Assembly: GCA_035578155.1 (NCBI GenBank) | Contig: JAPWDM010000033.1 | Span: forward strand, 3,035,346 to 3,099,345 | Length of the DNA stretch: 64,000 nt | Source of the DNA: Brachynemurus nebulosus | Lineage: Eukaryota > Arthropoda > Insecta > Neuroptera > Myrmeleontidae | Direction: 5' to 3' | In this document: in pieces, positions 31,445-44,100 of the stretch | How the letters are laid out: every line of letters starts with the position of its first letter | Numbering within the stretch: the first letter of the stretch is position 1 | Program-made: the position numbers and the translations under genes | Notes under the pieces: generated by a model | Databases searched by the model: none | What the model saw: only the letters and a program-made list of their open reading frames with translations | What the model was told of the DNA's origin: nothing

Positions 31445-34400
31445 GTGTTTCCTCGGAGCATCCTTTGGGGACCACCTGGTAAGAAGCGTGTGCGTATGCA
31501 ATGGACAGATGAACTGAATGAATTCATCGTACGCACATACTTCAAAGTTACTAGACTTGAAACGGACAAAACTGGTTACCGTACAAAATTACATCAAGAG
31601 TTCGCGCACAGCTACCATCACCTAAGTCGCGTTACTGAACAGAGACTGGCAGACCAAAAACGTGTCATTTTTACCAATAACCTCATCCCTTCCTCCCTCA
31701 TAAACACCATTAAAACACAAGTCGCACATCAATTTGCTCAAAATGAAGAAAGTCAGGACGACGGCTCACCAGAAATGGAGAGCCCCACACAAAACGACAC
31801 TCAACAACTTGTCGAGAATGAGCCTGACCACCATGAGACAGCAGTAAATGACACCCTACTGCAAAAGATCGAACTGGAATTTAACACAGCGCTTACTGAA
31901 TTTGAAGGGACGGACCCCACACATAGGTACTTGTTGCCTAAACAACACACCTCACGTAGATTGGCTGGGATCGTTGAGATATTGAACAATACAATACTGC
32001 CTAAACACTTGGAAACATGTGACAATTTTATCGAGTTACACACAGCTATCTATTGTGGAGCCGTTGCAGCTATACGTTGTAACGGGTCCGATGTAACACC
32101 ACCTGTAGCGCACAACTCGAAGGAACACAAAACTCCTGCTTGGGAAACACGATTGAATAAACGCATCAGCAACATCCGATGCAACCTCGGCAGGATCACC
32201 CAATACCAACAGGGTACGAGGTCCAAACGGCTCAACAAATACATACACGACATATTACGCAAACACACAGTACACACACAATACGAGGAACCCAATAACA
32301 CACTCACAGAGATCAGAGATACGCTTCACCAAAAATTAACAGCACTAGCGAAGCGCTTACGAAGATATAAGACCAGTACTGAACGCAGACGACAAAACCA
32401 AGCGTTCAGCAGAAACGAGAGACGGTTTTATCAGTCTCTAACGAACACGGTAACTGACAGTAATGGTCTACCGGAGAAGAACGCACTCCATAGTTTCTGG
32501 GCGAATATATGGTCCAACGCCATTGACCATAATGACAAAGCCAGCTGGATCGATACAGAGTACAGGAATAACGAACATCTTCCGGAGATGCCCTATACGG
32601 ACATTACTACAGAGGACGTCTCCAGAGCTTTACAGAGATCGCATAACTGGAAGGCACCTGGCATCGACAACATACAAAACTACTGGCTCAAACACTTTAC
32701 ATCAACACACAAGTATCTCGCTGAACACTTTACACTATTTATAAGAACACCAAACCTGACACCGAAGTTCCTAACGCAGGGTATCACATACATGAAATCT
32801 AAAAACAGTGATACAAAAAATCCTGCGAATTATAGGCCTATCACCTGCTTGCCTACAGTGTATAAGATTTTGACGTCCTGTCTGGCAGAAAAGATCAATG
32901 AGCATTGTCAGATTAACACCATACTGACAGAAGAACAAAAGGGATGTCGAAAGAGGTCACAAGGCTGCAAAGAGCAGCTTCTGATTGACTCCGTAGTACT
33001 GGAACAAGCGAAAGGGAGAAAACGTAACCTGTACACAGCGTTTATTGATTATAAAAAGGCATTTGATTCGGTCCCGCACTCCTGGTTGCGGAGAGTATTG
33101 GAGCTGTACAAAATATACCCAAGTATCGTGAACTTCCTTGGAACGATCATGTCCGACTGGCGAACGACCTTACATTTGAGTATTGGTAATGAAAAAACAA
33201 CAAGCAACCTTATTCAAGTAAGACGCGGCATATTCCAAGGCGACTCATTGAGTCCATTATGGTTTTGTCTCGCAATGAATCCACTTTCTCGCCTGTTAAA
33301 TAAAACCAAATACGGTTACAATGTAGGTACGCAAACGAATTCGCGCCATACCATTTCACATCTAATGTACATGGATGATATTAAGATCTATGCAGCTACT
33401 AAACATCAATTACAGCAGCTGCTGAGACTTTCCAACGAGGTTTCGCGAGACCTCTGTATGGAGTTCGGAATCGATAAATGTCGAACACAATGTCGTTCTG
33501 GAGGAAAACGAGATGCGGTCGCATTCGAACTCGAACCAGAGTCTGTTATGCAGCCCATGGACGAGGGAGAGTCGTACCGGTATCTCGGATTCAATCAGGA
33601 CGAACGTATAGATCACAGCGCTGTAAAACAACACCTGATGCAGCAATACCTAACGCGTGTACGGAGATTACTGAGCACCCACCTTGATGGAAAAAAAACC
33701 ATCAAAGCAATTAACACCTACGCAATTCCGGTGCTAACATACTCATTTGGGGTAATCAAATGGACGCCTACGGACTTGACAAACATCGAGATCAAGACCC
33801 GCGTCCTTATGACCAAATACAGAATTCATCATCCCAAAGCAGCGATAGAACGATTGACGCTGCCAAGAGCCGAAGGGGGTCGAGGTCTTATAGACATAAG
33901 GAACACGCATAATAAACAGGTTCATAACTTGCGAGAATACTTTTACACCAAAACACACACATCACACTTACACAATGTAATAATCCAAGCCGACAAGGCA
34001 TACACACCATTAAACCTCTCACACACAGAAATGCCAGATAGTTTTTGCCGTTTGGTCACGAAGGAGGACAAAATTCAGCAATGGATTCGGAAGCCTTTAC
34101 ATGGGAGACCTCCACATGATCTTAATCAGACTAACGTCGACAAAGCAGCGTCGCACGCCTGGTTGAGTCAAGGAAGTCTTTTCCCGGAGACTGAAGGATT
34201 CATGCTAGCTATACAAGATCAAGTAATTCATACAAAGAATTACTCAAAATACATACTTCGTGACTCGTCAATAACATCTGACTCATGCCGGAGATGCCAT
34301 TCCAAACCTGAAACGATCCAACACATCACAGCTGCCTGTACTCAGCTCGCTCACTCCGAATACAAACACCGTCACGACCAGGTTGGCAAAATCATATACC

Positions 34401-35413
34401 AGAAACTAGCGGTTAAGCACCACCTTATAACCGATAAAACACCTTACTACAAGCTCACACCAAAAGTAGTAGCGGAGAATGACTCCTGTAGACTTTACTG
34501 GGATCGGTCGATTATTACAGATAAGACCATAAATCATAATCGACCAGATATCACCTTCGTAATGAAAAACACTAAGACAACCTATCTGATCGATATTGCG
34601 GTTCCAAATACACACAACTTACAAAAAACACACGCAGTTAAATTGGATAAATACACTGACCTCGCAGCCGAAATAAAACAACAATGGCGAATGGAACATG
34701 TCCACATCGTTCCAATAGTGCTCAGTGCCACCGGGGTCATTCCACACACACTACATAATAGTTTGAGCCTCTTGGGTCTCCCAAAATACACATATGTCAC
34801 TATGCAAAAGGCAGTGATCATAAACACGTGTCGTATAGTACGGAAGTTCCTCAGTAATACGAATCCGACTGCGATATGTGAAAGCACAAGACCTGCTTCT
34901 ACTCCATCTGAGCCATCTACAGTGAGCGAACAATACACTGACACTCATCCTACTGACACACAACACACATACATAAACACACAATACACTAACACTGAAA
35001 GACAAACACTTAACACACATACAGATCCAGATTCGTCTGATGGAGAGGGGGGATCGAACAACTGCCGCACTATCACTGTTACCGCTCTGGTGCACAATCC
35101 TCCCCAACTCAATAACACACAAGGTCCGTCAACCTCTGTACCATCTAAACGCGCAGGAACACCCGATCTTAATGAGCAATTTGATGAACCAGAAAACATC
35201 TACACCAAGAAACGTAAAATAGAAAGACACATCCACACACATACACAAACACACACACAAACACAAACAGTCCTTTCCCTTCCCTCTGTCCCTACTCCTA
35301 CCTACCATTTGAGGACACGAAAACGAACTAGGCTTTCACAGCCCTCTGTCATTGAGCCAACATCTACGCTCCCACAAAAGTCTCGCCGTACGACCCAGTG
35401 TTCACCAAAATAG
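31445..35413 (+). pseudogene. Dong-like ORF (RT plus restriction-like endonuclease), N-terminus frameshifted
   Basis: About 1322 codons from the first open codon (GTG, not a true start). The RT spans about residues 430-760 with FIDYKKAFDSVP, RGIFQGDSLSPLWF and the catalytic YMDDIKIYA (near 641). A C-terminal zinc motif CRRCHSKPETIQHITAAC (about 948) and RPDITFV...LIDIAVP (about 1033-1050) form the PD-(D/E)XK-type endonuclease of R2/R4 elements. A 5-bp deletion relative to copy 2 at about 31478 separates the true N-terminus (frame 31075-31482, with ACRKRRLKGQPIRM) from the rest, so this copy is probably not autonomous. The C-terminal 200 residues are Thr/His-rich. Confidence 0.9.
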
Positions 35414-35621
35414 ACGAATAACACCTCGTTTCAAGTAGCAATAACAACAATATAGGGAGTGATGTGACAAACCCGTCCGTGAATGTACTACGGTACTTTT
35501 ACGGATTGGTTTGGCACATTACCCTTCCACAGAGCCTAATACCTTGCATAATGCCGGTATAGGTGAATGTTACCCAGTACTGTCCTACTGAGTAGTGAGC
35601 GCCAGGTTGGCGTAAAAGTCT
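35414..35621 (+). other. 3' UTR of Dong-like copy 1
   Basis: About 208 bp, near-identical to 38144-38352, ending at the TAA repeat without a poly-A tail. In R4 elements the 3' UTR is the part recognised by the reverse transcriptase. Confidence 0.8.
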
Positions 35622-35640
35622 ATAATAATAATAATAATAA
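35622..35640. repeat. (TAA)n between the two Dong-like copies
   Basis: About six TAA units joining the 3' end of copy 1 to the 5' end of copy 2. Confidence 0.95.
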
Positions 35641-38352
35641 ACGCCCTGTGGGTGGGGCTTTACTTTGCAGAATTTCCCCACAGTAAGTCCTGCTTGTCGT
35701 AAAAGGCGACTAAAAGGACAACCCATTAGGATGGTGAATAATAAACCAAAAAAGCCTCGGAAAAATACCGCTGCTGGTGGAGCGACCGGGCGCATCAGGG
35801 TCACCACTGAATATGACAGTTTAGATCGCGGTGACGACAGTCTGGGTTCTAGGCAGCCACCTGTCAGCTGTAATAACACCTTCAGCCAAAACGCTACTGC
35901 TCTACTTACAGAGCCCCCAACACCTTTGGCTCAGCCGACTTTAAGTGTTTCCTCGGAGCATCCTTTGGGGACCACTAAAGCTGGTAAGAAGCGTGTGCGT
36001 ATGCAATGGACAGATGAACTGAATGAATTCATCGTACGCACATACTTCCAAGTTACTAAACTTGAAAAGGACAAAACTGGTTACCGTACGAAATTACATC
36101 AAGTGTTCGCGCGCACTTACTCTCACCTTAGTCGCGTCACTGAACAGAGACTGGCAGACCAAAAACGTGTCATTTTCACCAATAATCTTATACCTTCTTC
36201 CCTCATAAACACTATTAAAACACAAGTCGCGCATCAATTTGCTCAAAATGAAGAAAGTTAGGCCGACGACGGCCCACCAGAAATGGGGGGCCCCACACAA
36301 AACGACACTCAACAACTTGTCGAGAATGAGCCTGACCACCATGAGACAGCAGTAAATGACACCCTACTGCAAAAGATCGAACTGGAATTTAACACAGCGC
36401 TTACTGAATTCGAAAGGACGGACCCCAGACATCGGTACTTGGTGCCTAAACAACACACCTCACGTAGATTGGCTGAGATCGTTGAGATATTAAATAACAT
36501 AATACTGCCTCAACACTTACAAACTTGTGACAATTTTATCGAGTTACACACAGCTATCTACTGTGGAGTCGTTGCAGCTATACGTTGTAACGGGTCCGAT
36601 GTAACACCACCTGTAGCGCACAACTCGAAGGAACACAAAACTCCTGCCTGGGAAACACGATTGAATAAACGCATCAGCAACATCCGATGCAACCTCGGCA
36701 GGATCACCCAATACCAACAGGGTACGAGGTCCAACCGGCTCAACAAATACATACACGACATATTACACAAACACACAGTACACACACAGTACCAGGAACC
36801 CAATAAAACACTCACAGAGATCAGAGATACGCTTCACCAAAAATTAACAGCACTAGCGAAGCGCTTACGAAGATATAAGACCAGTACTGAACGCAGACGA
36901 CAAAACCAAGCGTTCAGTAGAAACGAGATACGGTTTTATCAGTCTCTAACGAACACGGTAACTGACAGTAATAGTCTACCGGAGAAGAACGCACTCCATA
37001 GTTTCTGGGCGAATATATGGTCCAACACCATTGACCATAATGATAAAGCCAGCTGGATCGATACAGAGTGCAGGAATAACGAACATCTTCCGGAGATGTC
37101 CTATACGGGCATTACTACAGAGGACGTCTCCAGAGCTTTACAGAGATCGCATAACTGGAAGACACCTGGCATCGATAACATACAAAACTACTGGCTCAAA
37201 CACTTTACATCAACACACAAGTACCTCGCTGAACAATTCACACTATTTATAAGAACCGACACCGAAGTTGTCAAAATCATATACCAGGTTGGCAAAATCA
37301 TATACCAGAAACTAGCGGACATTGCGGTTCCGAATACACATAACTTACAAAAAACACGCGCAGTTAAATTGGAGAAATACACTGACCTCGCAGCCGAAAT
37401 AAAACAACAATGGCGAATCGAACATGTCCACATTGTTCCAATAGTACTCAGTGCCACCGGGGTCATTCCACACACACTACACAATAGCTTGAGCCTCTTG
37501 GGTCTCCCAAAGTACACATATGTCACTATGCAAAAGGCAGTGATCATAAACACATGTCGTATAGTACGGAAGTTCCTCAGTAATACGAATCAGACTGCGA
37601 TATGTGAAAGCACAAGATCTGCTTGTACTCCATCTGAGCCATCTACAGTGAGTGAACAACACACTGACACTCATCTTACAGACACACAACACACATACAT
37701 AAACACACAATACGCATACACTGAAACACAAACACCTAACACACATACAGATCCAGATTCGTCTGATGGAGAGGGAGGATCGACCAACTGCCGCACTATC
37801 ACTGTTACCGCTCTGGTGCACAATCCTCCCCAACTCAATAACACACAAGGTCCGTCAACCTCTGTGCCATCTAAACGCGCAATTCCAGGAACACCCGATC
37901 TTAATGAGCAATTTGATGAACCAGAACACATTTACACCAAGAAATGAAAAATAGAACGACACATTCACAGACATACACGAACACACACACAAACACAAAC
38001 AGTCCGTTCCCTTCCCTCTGTCCCTAATCCTACCCATTCTCTGAGGACACGAAAACGAACTAGGCATTCACAGCCGTCTGGCATTGAGCCAACATCTACG
38101 CTTCCACAAAAGTCTCGTCGTACGAACCAGTGTACACCAAAATAGACGCATAACACCTCGTTTCAAGCAACAACAACAACAATATAAGGAGTGATGTGAC
38201 AAACCCGTCCGTGAATGTACTACGGTACTTTTAAGGATTGGTTTGGCACATTATCCTTCCACAGAGCCTAATACCTTGCATAATGCCGGTATAGGTGAAT
38301 GTTACCCAGTACTGTCCTACTGAGTAGTGAGCGCCAGGTTGGGGTAAAAGTC
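35641..38352 (+). mobile_element. Dong-like (R4 clade) element, copy 2, RT-deleted
   Basis: About 2.7 kb in the same orientation as copy 1, with the same 5' start (ACGCCCTGTGGGTGGG) and 3' end, again flanked by TAA repeats. Roughly 1.8 kb is missing compared with copy 1: everything from just before the RT domain to just before the endonuclease core. Ends needed for mobility in trans are retained. Confidence 0.9.
35665..37947 (+). pseudogene. Dong-like ORF with internal deletion of RT
   Basis: The N-terminal frame 35665-36261 (true frame starts upstream or at a non-ATG codon) runs uninterrupted past the position where copy 1 is frameshifted (GTTKAGKKRVRMQW), then stops at TAG 36259-36261. The frame reopens at 36283-37947 (554 codons). 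Around 37255-37320 the sequence jumps from AEQFTLFIRT to a short duplicated VGKIIYQ segment and then to IAVPNTHNLQKT, so the RT and most of the zinc motif are lost. A further stop (TGA at 37945) shortens the C-terminus. Dead for autonomous movement. Confidence 0.88.
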
Positions 38353-38375
38353 TATAATAATAATAATAATAATAA
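38353..38375. repeat. (TAA)n at the 3' side of Dong-like copy 2
   Basis: About 23 bp of TAA repeat following GTCTA. Confidence 0.95.
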
Positions 38376-38530
38376 ATGTCTAATCCCACTGCTGGGCAAA
38401 ACCCTTTCTCCTGTCTTCCATTGGACTCTATCTATAATTTTTCCAAATCGAAGTTTTCCTACGAAATTGTTAACTTCATCTTTTCGTCTCCTCCTTTGGG
38501 GGTTCAATGTTTCTTTTGGAATCTAAGAGC
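38376..38530. repeat. Dispersed insect repeat fragment (CCCACTGCTGGGCAAA)
   Basis: TCTAATCCCACTGCTGGGCA begins a 150-bp stretch that resembles a repeat tail found in many insect genomes beside non-LTR elements. It directly abuts the TAA tract. Its family is not established here. Confidence 0.4.
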
Positions 38531-40886
38531 AAAAAACGTATTAATTAAAATTAATGTTATTATAAATCTTCCGAAGTAGATACAAATTATAAAAAAAGAA
38601 ATGCGAAGTTTGCCAATAATTAAATATTAAATTCGAAAATTTGTTTTTTGTTTTGTATATTGGACGAAAAAAAGTTATTTTGAAAAGGACGTATTCGAAG
38701 TTTAAATACTGATTTTTTATGCAAAATGTATACCTACAGTTAGTTTATGATATCAACCCTGTACAGTATGTCTTCAGTTTCTTCGTGGATTTCATTCTGA
38801 GTTGTTTTTTTTCCCAATTTCATAATTTCTGGTTACATTTTCTTTAAACTACGGAGTAGACTCAAATATAAAATAGCTAACGTTGTAATACGAGAATTTT
38901 TATGCTTTGTATGAATTACATAATGAATGTCATCAAAACGACGGTTTCAGCATATAATTAGGTATTTTAAAACTAACTTCATAAGATTGCTTATTTGCTT
39001 TTTAAAAAACAAATTCGAAATGAAAATGAACTGAAGAATTAAATCGTTATCGGCAATCGTAATTCGCTTATACTCGACCCAAAACTGCATACCTATCTTT
39101 CTCTAGATCAGGCGTTCCCAAAATGTAGGTGTACATAATTAAAACTAATTTTATTAAATAAAATCATATAGTGATAATTACTGAACTACGCTGTAATTGA
39201 GTCTTACGGATAATGTAGTAGTTCCCACAGTTTTTGATACAATTTGTTTTGTTTTCGCTATACATATCTTTTGTACTAATGTATTAATACAGTTATATAA
39301 GTTTCAAAACCCCTTTTCTATCCACAAACGTTCTAGGTTACAGATCTGCCGTGACAAAAAGAACTCTATATCTTATCTCTATACTTTGATTTATCCTTTT
39401 TTTCAGTTTGTCTTTTTTTATATTTATATAATTGCCACAGTTAGATTCCAATGACCACCAAACAATTTTGAATAGAAGTACGAAATTATTAATACAAATT
39501 AAATAATATTCGTCATATACAAATAAAAACATTTTAATAATTACTATTCGCCTTTCAGTGTGAATAGTTTTCCCTCTTCTAAGAAAATTGTTTGGTGTTG
39601 ATGGTGGTGAGCTACTGTTTTCCATTTCCGTTAATATAACAAACGGTTTATAAAAATGAAATGAGCCAAAAGCAAAGAGTACACACGTACAAACTTCACC
39701 AGAACAAATATAAGGTAACACCGTAAACGTAAAATAAATTATGTTAATGTAACCCGAAATATTAATTTTATATTAATATTTCTAATATATGATAGATATA
39801 AAATATAAATATCACACTTTTATAATTGTTGCTAAAAACTAAACTCTGTACGAACGCACTGAATATTACGCAGTAACTAAATTGTAATTTTTAGCAGAAA
39901 AATTTCTAATGGGGTTGTTTTTAAAATTCAAATTATTTTAGGATAATTCCATAAACTGATATAAAAGCACCGGCACCGCACAAATTTTAATTATTTCATA
40001 TCTAAGAATTTTAGGTATATAAGCTATGCAACAAAATTTTTCAAAAAAGCCCAGAAATAAATTGTAGAAAGTGGTTGGGTAATAAAACAATTTATTATCC
40101 TGTTTTTGAAGAAATTTAACAAAAGTTGAAAAAACTTATGATAAACATGTTAAATATAATCTTTGTTCAAATATTCTAAAAACGAAAATGAGAAAGATGA
40201 GAACATTTCATAAAAATAATATTATTTGATAAGAAATTAGTAAATAAGAATTTGATTTAACTTCAAAATCAGAATTTCAGCTTGTCATTGATAATACATA
40301 ATATGTTATTGATAACATGTACAGCTGGACCACCGATTGGTAATCACAGATACAATGTTTGGTGTATGTTGTTGTGGGTTATTCATACTTGTTTTAACTA
40401 TTCAAACTGTTCACAATTTTATAACTATAGAAACAACCATACACGCTCTGTATAGTATTATAAGATTACAAAAAATATTAATTAAAAAGGCTTAATTTTG
40501 GTTAAAAAATACTTTTCGCAAGAAATACTAAAACAGTCAGTTAGATAAAATTGATTTTTAGCCTTTTGCTTTTGTAATTAAAGTTATATTTATAAATGTA
40601 ATTGGAAAATACATTAACTTTATGTGCAAGTGTACAAGCAATTCTGTAAGACATTACTTTCTATGTTACGTATGGTTGTTTTATCTCCTCCCTTTCGCTA
40701 CTCACCCGACGAAATCGGGTCCAAATAGTCACGGCACATCTGTACATACGAAATAATAAGTACAAGAGATGTGCGTTATATATAAAACAGCAAAAAAAGG
40801 ACAACTTTTTTGACTGGACTCTACACGGTCAATTAATTTTTTTTTTTCTTTTAAATCTAAACTACTGCGAATTTTCATAATTTTTT
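38531..40886. other. Intron/intergenic AT-rich DNA; one possible transposase-like HTH fragment
   Basis: Mostly featureless. On the minus strand 39530-39640 encodes MENSSSPPSTPNNFL and RRGKTIHTERRIVI, which resembles the first exon (helix-turn-helix) of some insect Tc1-like transposases; nothing else of such a gene is recognised nearby, so this is weak. Confidence 0.3.
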
Positions 40887-40904
40887 TTATTTTAAAAGTA
40901 CGCA

Positions 40905-42243
40905 AAGTAATAAATTTAATACTCGTAATTGCGTTTTCTCATAAAGTCGATTTCTCACACATTTGATTAAATGTGGAGTATCGGAAAAAGCAAAAATTTT
41001 TCTGTTCTCATCTACTGGGTGCGTGAACCACGACTTAGTATTGTAAATATCACTATTAACACCCAGTAGAGACCACATTTTCTTATTTGTGGATGCCCCG
41101 TCAGCAATAACCCCATGAATTACTCCCCCACACTCTTCTAAGTATACAACCGCCTGCAAAACTAATTTTGCTAATTTCTCGCCATCTACAGGTTTCTGCG
41201 ATGCAAAAACCGCAACAGGTTGAGTGTACGGACTAGTTAAAGACTGAAACATTATTACTAGTCCATGTGTAGCCTGATAATTAATATTTTGTGACTGGGG
41301 TCCATCATCTCCGAAATTTGTCAAGCCTACATACATAAGTAAGTGTTTTTGGGCAAACTGTTACTACTTTTCTTAAATTGATTTCGTCCAAAACAATCAG
41401 ACCGTCACATTTTATATTATTTAATTTAAATTTTCTAAATTTACATTTCAGTAGATTACCGAACTGTCTGTCGAAGCCACATTTGGTATTTATTTGTGAA
41501 AAATATCGTCGGATGGTTCTCGGGCAAGGCAAAGGAATGACATTCTGTTGTCTTAAAAATTCATATGTTGTTGGAGATTTAATATTCAACAAAAGACATA
41601 ACATTATCCAGTCATCCGAGTAACGACGGTTATTCACAGTTGAAACAGATGCAGCAGAAATAGTTTCGTATATAACTGTTTTTTGTGTTGAGGAAATATT
41701 GAATTTATTACACTTTTCATCAATTGATTTTTTACTTATTGCTGCTAATTCCTTATTTTTATTACTTAAGGAGGTCTGTAGCAGTACTTTCTCTTTTTCA
41801 ATTCGCCTTAATGAATCTCTTTGGCGCCTCAATTTCTGCCTTGTTGCGAATATTTTTTTTTTTTTTTTTTGATCTATAACATTAGATGCTTTCCTAATGC
41901 GAATTAAATTGGTGCTTTTTGAAATAGGCTTTTCCTTTTGTAATGCTGCTCTTTTTAATTTTGTGCATTCCCTACATCTGTATTTTTTAGCCATTAATAA
42001 ACAGTTACTAGAATGTAACTAACTTAACTGACTAAAAACGTTAATTGTATCTAAATATTCGATATTGACTTTTCCCAGACCTTTACAGACACGTACTTTT
42101 TCAAACTCATCCATAACATTTCTTAATTTACTGATATCTAATAAAATGTCTTGTAATCCCGCTCCTAGAAAATTTGTTACCGGACGATCAAAAATATAAT
42201 AATTTAATTTATTTTCTTCGCCGATTGTAATATTTATCAAAAA
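40905..42243 (-). pseudogene. P-element/THAP9-like transposase, central exon
   Basis: Minus strand, acceptor AATTATTCAG above 42243, probable donor CGA/GTATTA near 40905. In order: LNYYIFDRPVTNFLGAGLQD and a helical block (42019-42243), a stop near 42018, then KYRCRECTKLKRA, a basic coiled-coil stretch, and the RNase H-like catalytic region: CDGLIVLDEINLRK (first acidic), a frame change near 41320, GLTNFGDDGP, GVIADGASTNKKMW, and FAFSDTPHLIKCVRNRL. This is the layout of P-element/THAP9 transposases. One in-frame stop and one frameshift show decay. Confidence 0.82.
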
Positions 42244-42835
42244 CTGAATAATTTATGTCTTTTTCATTTTTTAAATATATAATGTGGCTTATTGTTATGC
42301 TTTTACTTTTTTCGGAAACATTATAAACCCAGTTACTAGTAATATCGTTAGTATATTAACGAAAGTCCTGAATATCATCAATTGGGGCACCTAAAAAAAA
42401 AAAATATAACAATTTTTTTTTAATCACTAGCAAAAGACATTAATACGAATAGCGAGAACGGTCGTATACATATCGTACGCCAAGCACAATAATTTTTTTA
42501 AAGTTATTTCAGTTATTAGTAATTTTCATAATAATTTGTCAAAGCTAATACAAATTAGTCAGTCACCAGTATTTAAAAGGATGTTTTAAGGAGGAGGGGA
42601 GTTAGGTTAATTCGCTAAAAAATAAGCATATTTTCGAAAATTTTTTTGACGATACTGTTAACGTAAACTTATTTATGTAATCAGTACATAATAGCATGAT
42701 ATTTGAGGAATATTCTATAAAAAATTTCAGTGAAAAATATGCAGAAATTAGCCAGTTGCGGTACATTGTTGCGGACACCTCAGAAAAAAGTTACATTGTG
42801 ATGAACCGCATAACTCATCACCGGATTATTCGAAA

Positions 42836-43065
42836 TTAACTCGGCAATTCCCAGTGTCACCTGTAGGTGACAGACATTTTTAATTGTAAACTGTATTAAT
42901 TTGTTTGTTTAACTTATAGTATAGAGTTGTCACAAGAAAGAAATATAAAGTCATCTATTAGCCTTCTAATGGTGGTAACAGAACGTAAAGATTTAATTAT
43001 CTTATCGTTGAAAAAAATTAAAAACATCTGTCACATCCAAATAACTCTGGGAATTATCGAGTTAA
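42836..43065. mobile_element. TTAA-flanked MITE, 230 bp
   Basis: TTAACTCGGCAATTCCCAG at the left and CTGGGAATTATCGAGTTAA at the right, with inverted similarity continuing for about 50 bp (GACAGACATTTTTAATT against AATTAAAAACATCTGTC). TTAA at both ends fits a piggyBac- or Kolobok-type target duplication. No coding capacity. It lies in an intron of the P-like gene. Confidence 0.78.
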
Positions 43066-43940
43066 AAGACCAAAAAGATTTCATTAGTTGATAAGTTTCT
43101 TCAGGCAACGTCATCGAGGATTTTTTTTTAACCTTTTTAAACAAACCATATGGTAAAATATTTTTGTCTCAAAATACCGGACTTTTTACTGCCAAGTGAT
43201 AAGTATAGTAGATAAGACTACAAAAAAAGGAAAAGAAAAAATCAAAGATCCCAACATTAAAAAAGTGAACCCTATGAATTTACAAAAAATAAATTATACT
43301 AAACTATGTTGATAAAATTGAACATTATTTAGAATTATACCGTATTGTCACAGATGGCGGCACCTGTAGCAGTGAGTATATGCATATGACAGCATTTTGA
43401 GCCGCCATAATTGTAGGACGAGTTAACTCGTCTTAATCATTTAAAGACACATACTTTAATCATTTAAGGGTTCAAATTGATTTTTTGATTTTTAATAATA
43501 TTCAGAAGTCAAAATACTGATTTTTAATTGAAAACTCGGTAATTTTTTTTTTATTTTACAATCAAAATAATTTTAAAAAAAATTAAAAACTCGACAGCGT
43601 CAACTCGTAATTTATGTGTAGAAAGAGTGTGTAAAATTTCAAAAGGATTGGTCCAGTAGATTTTGAGTTAGATAGTTCACCGACTTTGAAAATGTTAAGT
43701 GTGAGAAATACATGTTTCAAATGTTAAGTTTTATACACTAGAGTCGAAGGGACGGAGACGTACAAGTCTCTATATCTCCGTTAGTTTTGTTCCAATCGAC
43801 TTCAAATTTTAATACAACAATCTTGTGTTGTTGTACATTCATTTGACAAAATAAAAAATAAAATTAAAAAAATACCTCCCCCCTAAATCATTCATTAAAT
43901 CGTTTCAATATTTCATAAACTTCAATTCAATAAATTTATA
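43066..43940. other. Intron of the P-like gene
   Basis: AT-rich, no gene. Contains a perfect 16-bp palindrome GACGAGTTAACTCGTC at 43417-43432. Confidence 0.5.
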
Positions 43941-43946
43941 TTTTAC

Positions 43947-44096
43947 CTGTTTTTAGCGTAAAAAACAAAGACTGGAATGGTTTTGGACGCTTTTTTGTTT
44001 CATTTGGATCATCTAAATTCACATTATTATATGTTGATGAAATTTCTCCGTATGGTAGTACTTCCGATTCACTATCACACAATACTGAATTGGTTA
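43947..44096 (-). pseudogene. P-element/THAP9-like transposase, exon 2
   Basis: Minus strand, acceptor TATTGTTACAG above 44096 and donor ACAG/GTAAAA at 43947. The one open frame reads TNSVLCDSESEVLPYGEI and KRPKPFQSLFFTLKT, an acidic linker as expected between a THAP domain and the transposase core. Position and strand fit the same gene; no family motif is present, so this exon rests on splice signals and an open frame. Confidence 0.5.
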
Positions 44097-44100
44097 CTGT

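Larger units (their letters stand above)
31144..35621 (+). mobile_element. Dong-like (R4 clade) non-LTR retrotransposon, copy 1
   Basis: About 4.5 kb, flanked on both sides by TAA/AAT repeats. The 5' end reads AACGCCCTGTGGGTGGG, the 3' end GGTTGGCGTAAAAGTCTATAA, then (TAA)n. Insertion into TAA microsatellites is the known habit of Dong of Bombyx mori. It contains one long reading frame with a late RT and a restriction-like endonuclease, the architecture of the R4 clade. Confidence 0.9.

Noticed and set aside
34582..35199. Cys/Val-rich minus-strand frames of 80-123 codons in the Dong-like copies
   Set aside because: They mirror the Thr/His-rich 3' part of the Dong ORF on the plus strand and are duplicated in copy 2; no independent signal.
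39338..39721. 127-codon minus-strand frame as a gene
   Set aside because: Only a short HTH-like segment (RRGKTIHTERRIVI) is suggestive; the rest is AT-rich read-through, so it is mentioned only as a weak fragment.
43417..43432. Perfect 16-bp palindrome GACGAGTTAACTCGTC
   Set aside because: Single occurrence, no flanking structure; expected occasionally in a window of this size and no function can be argued.
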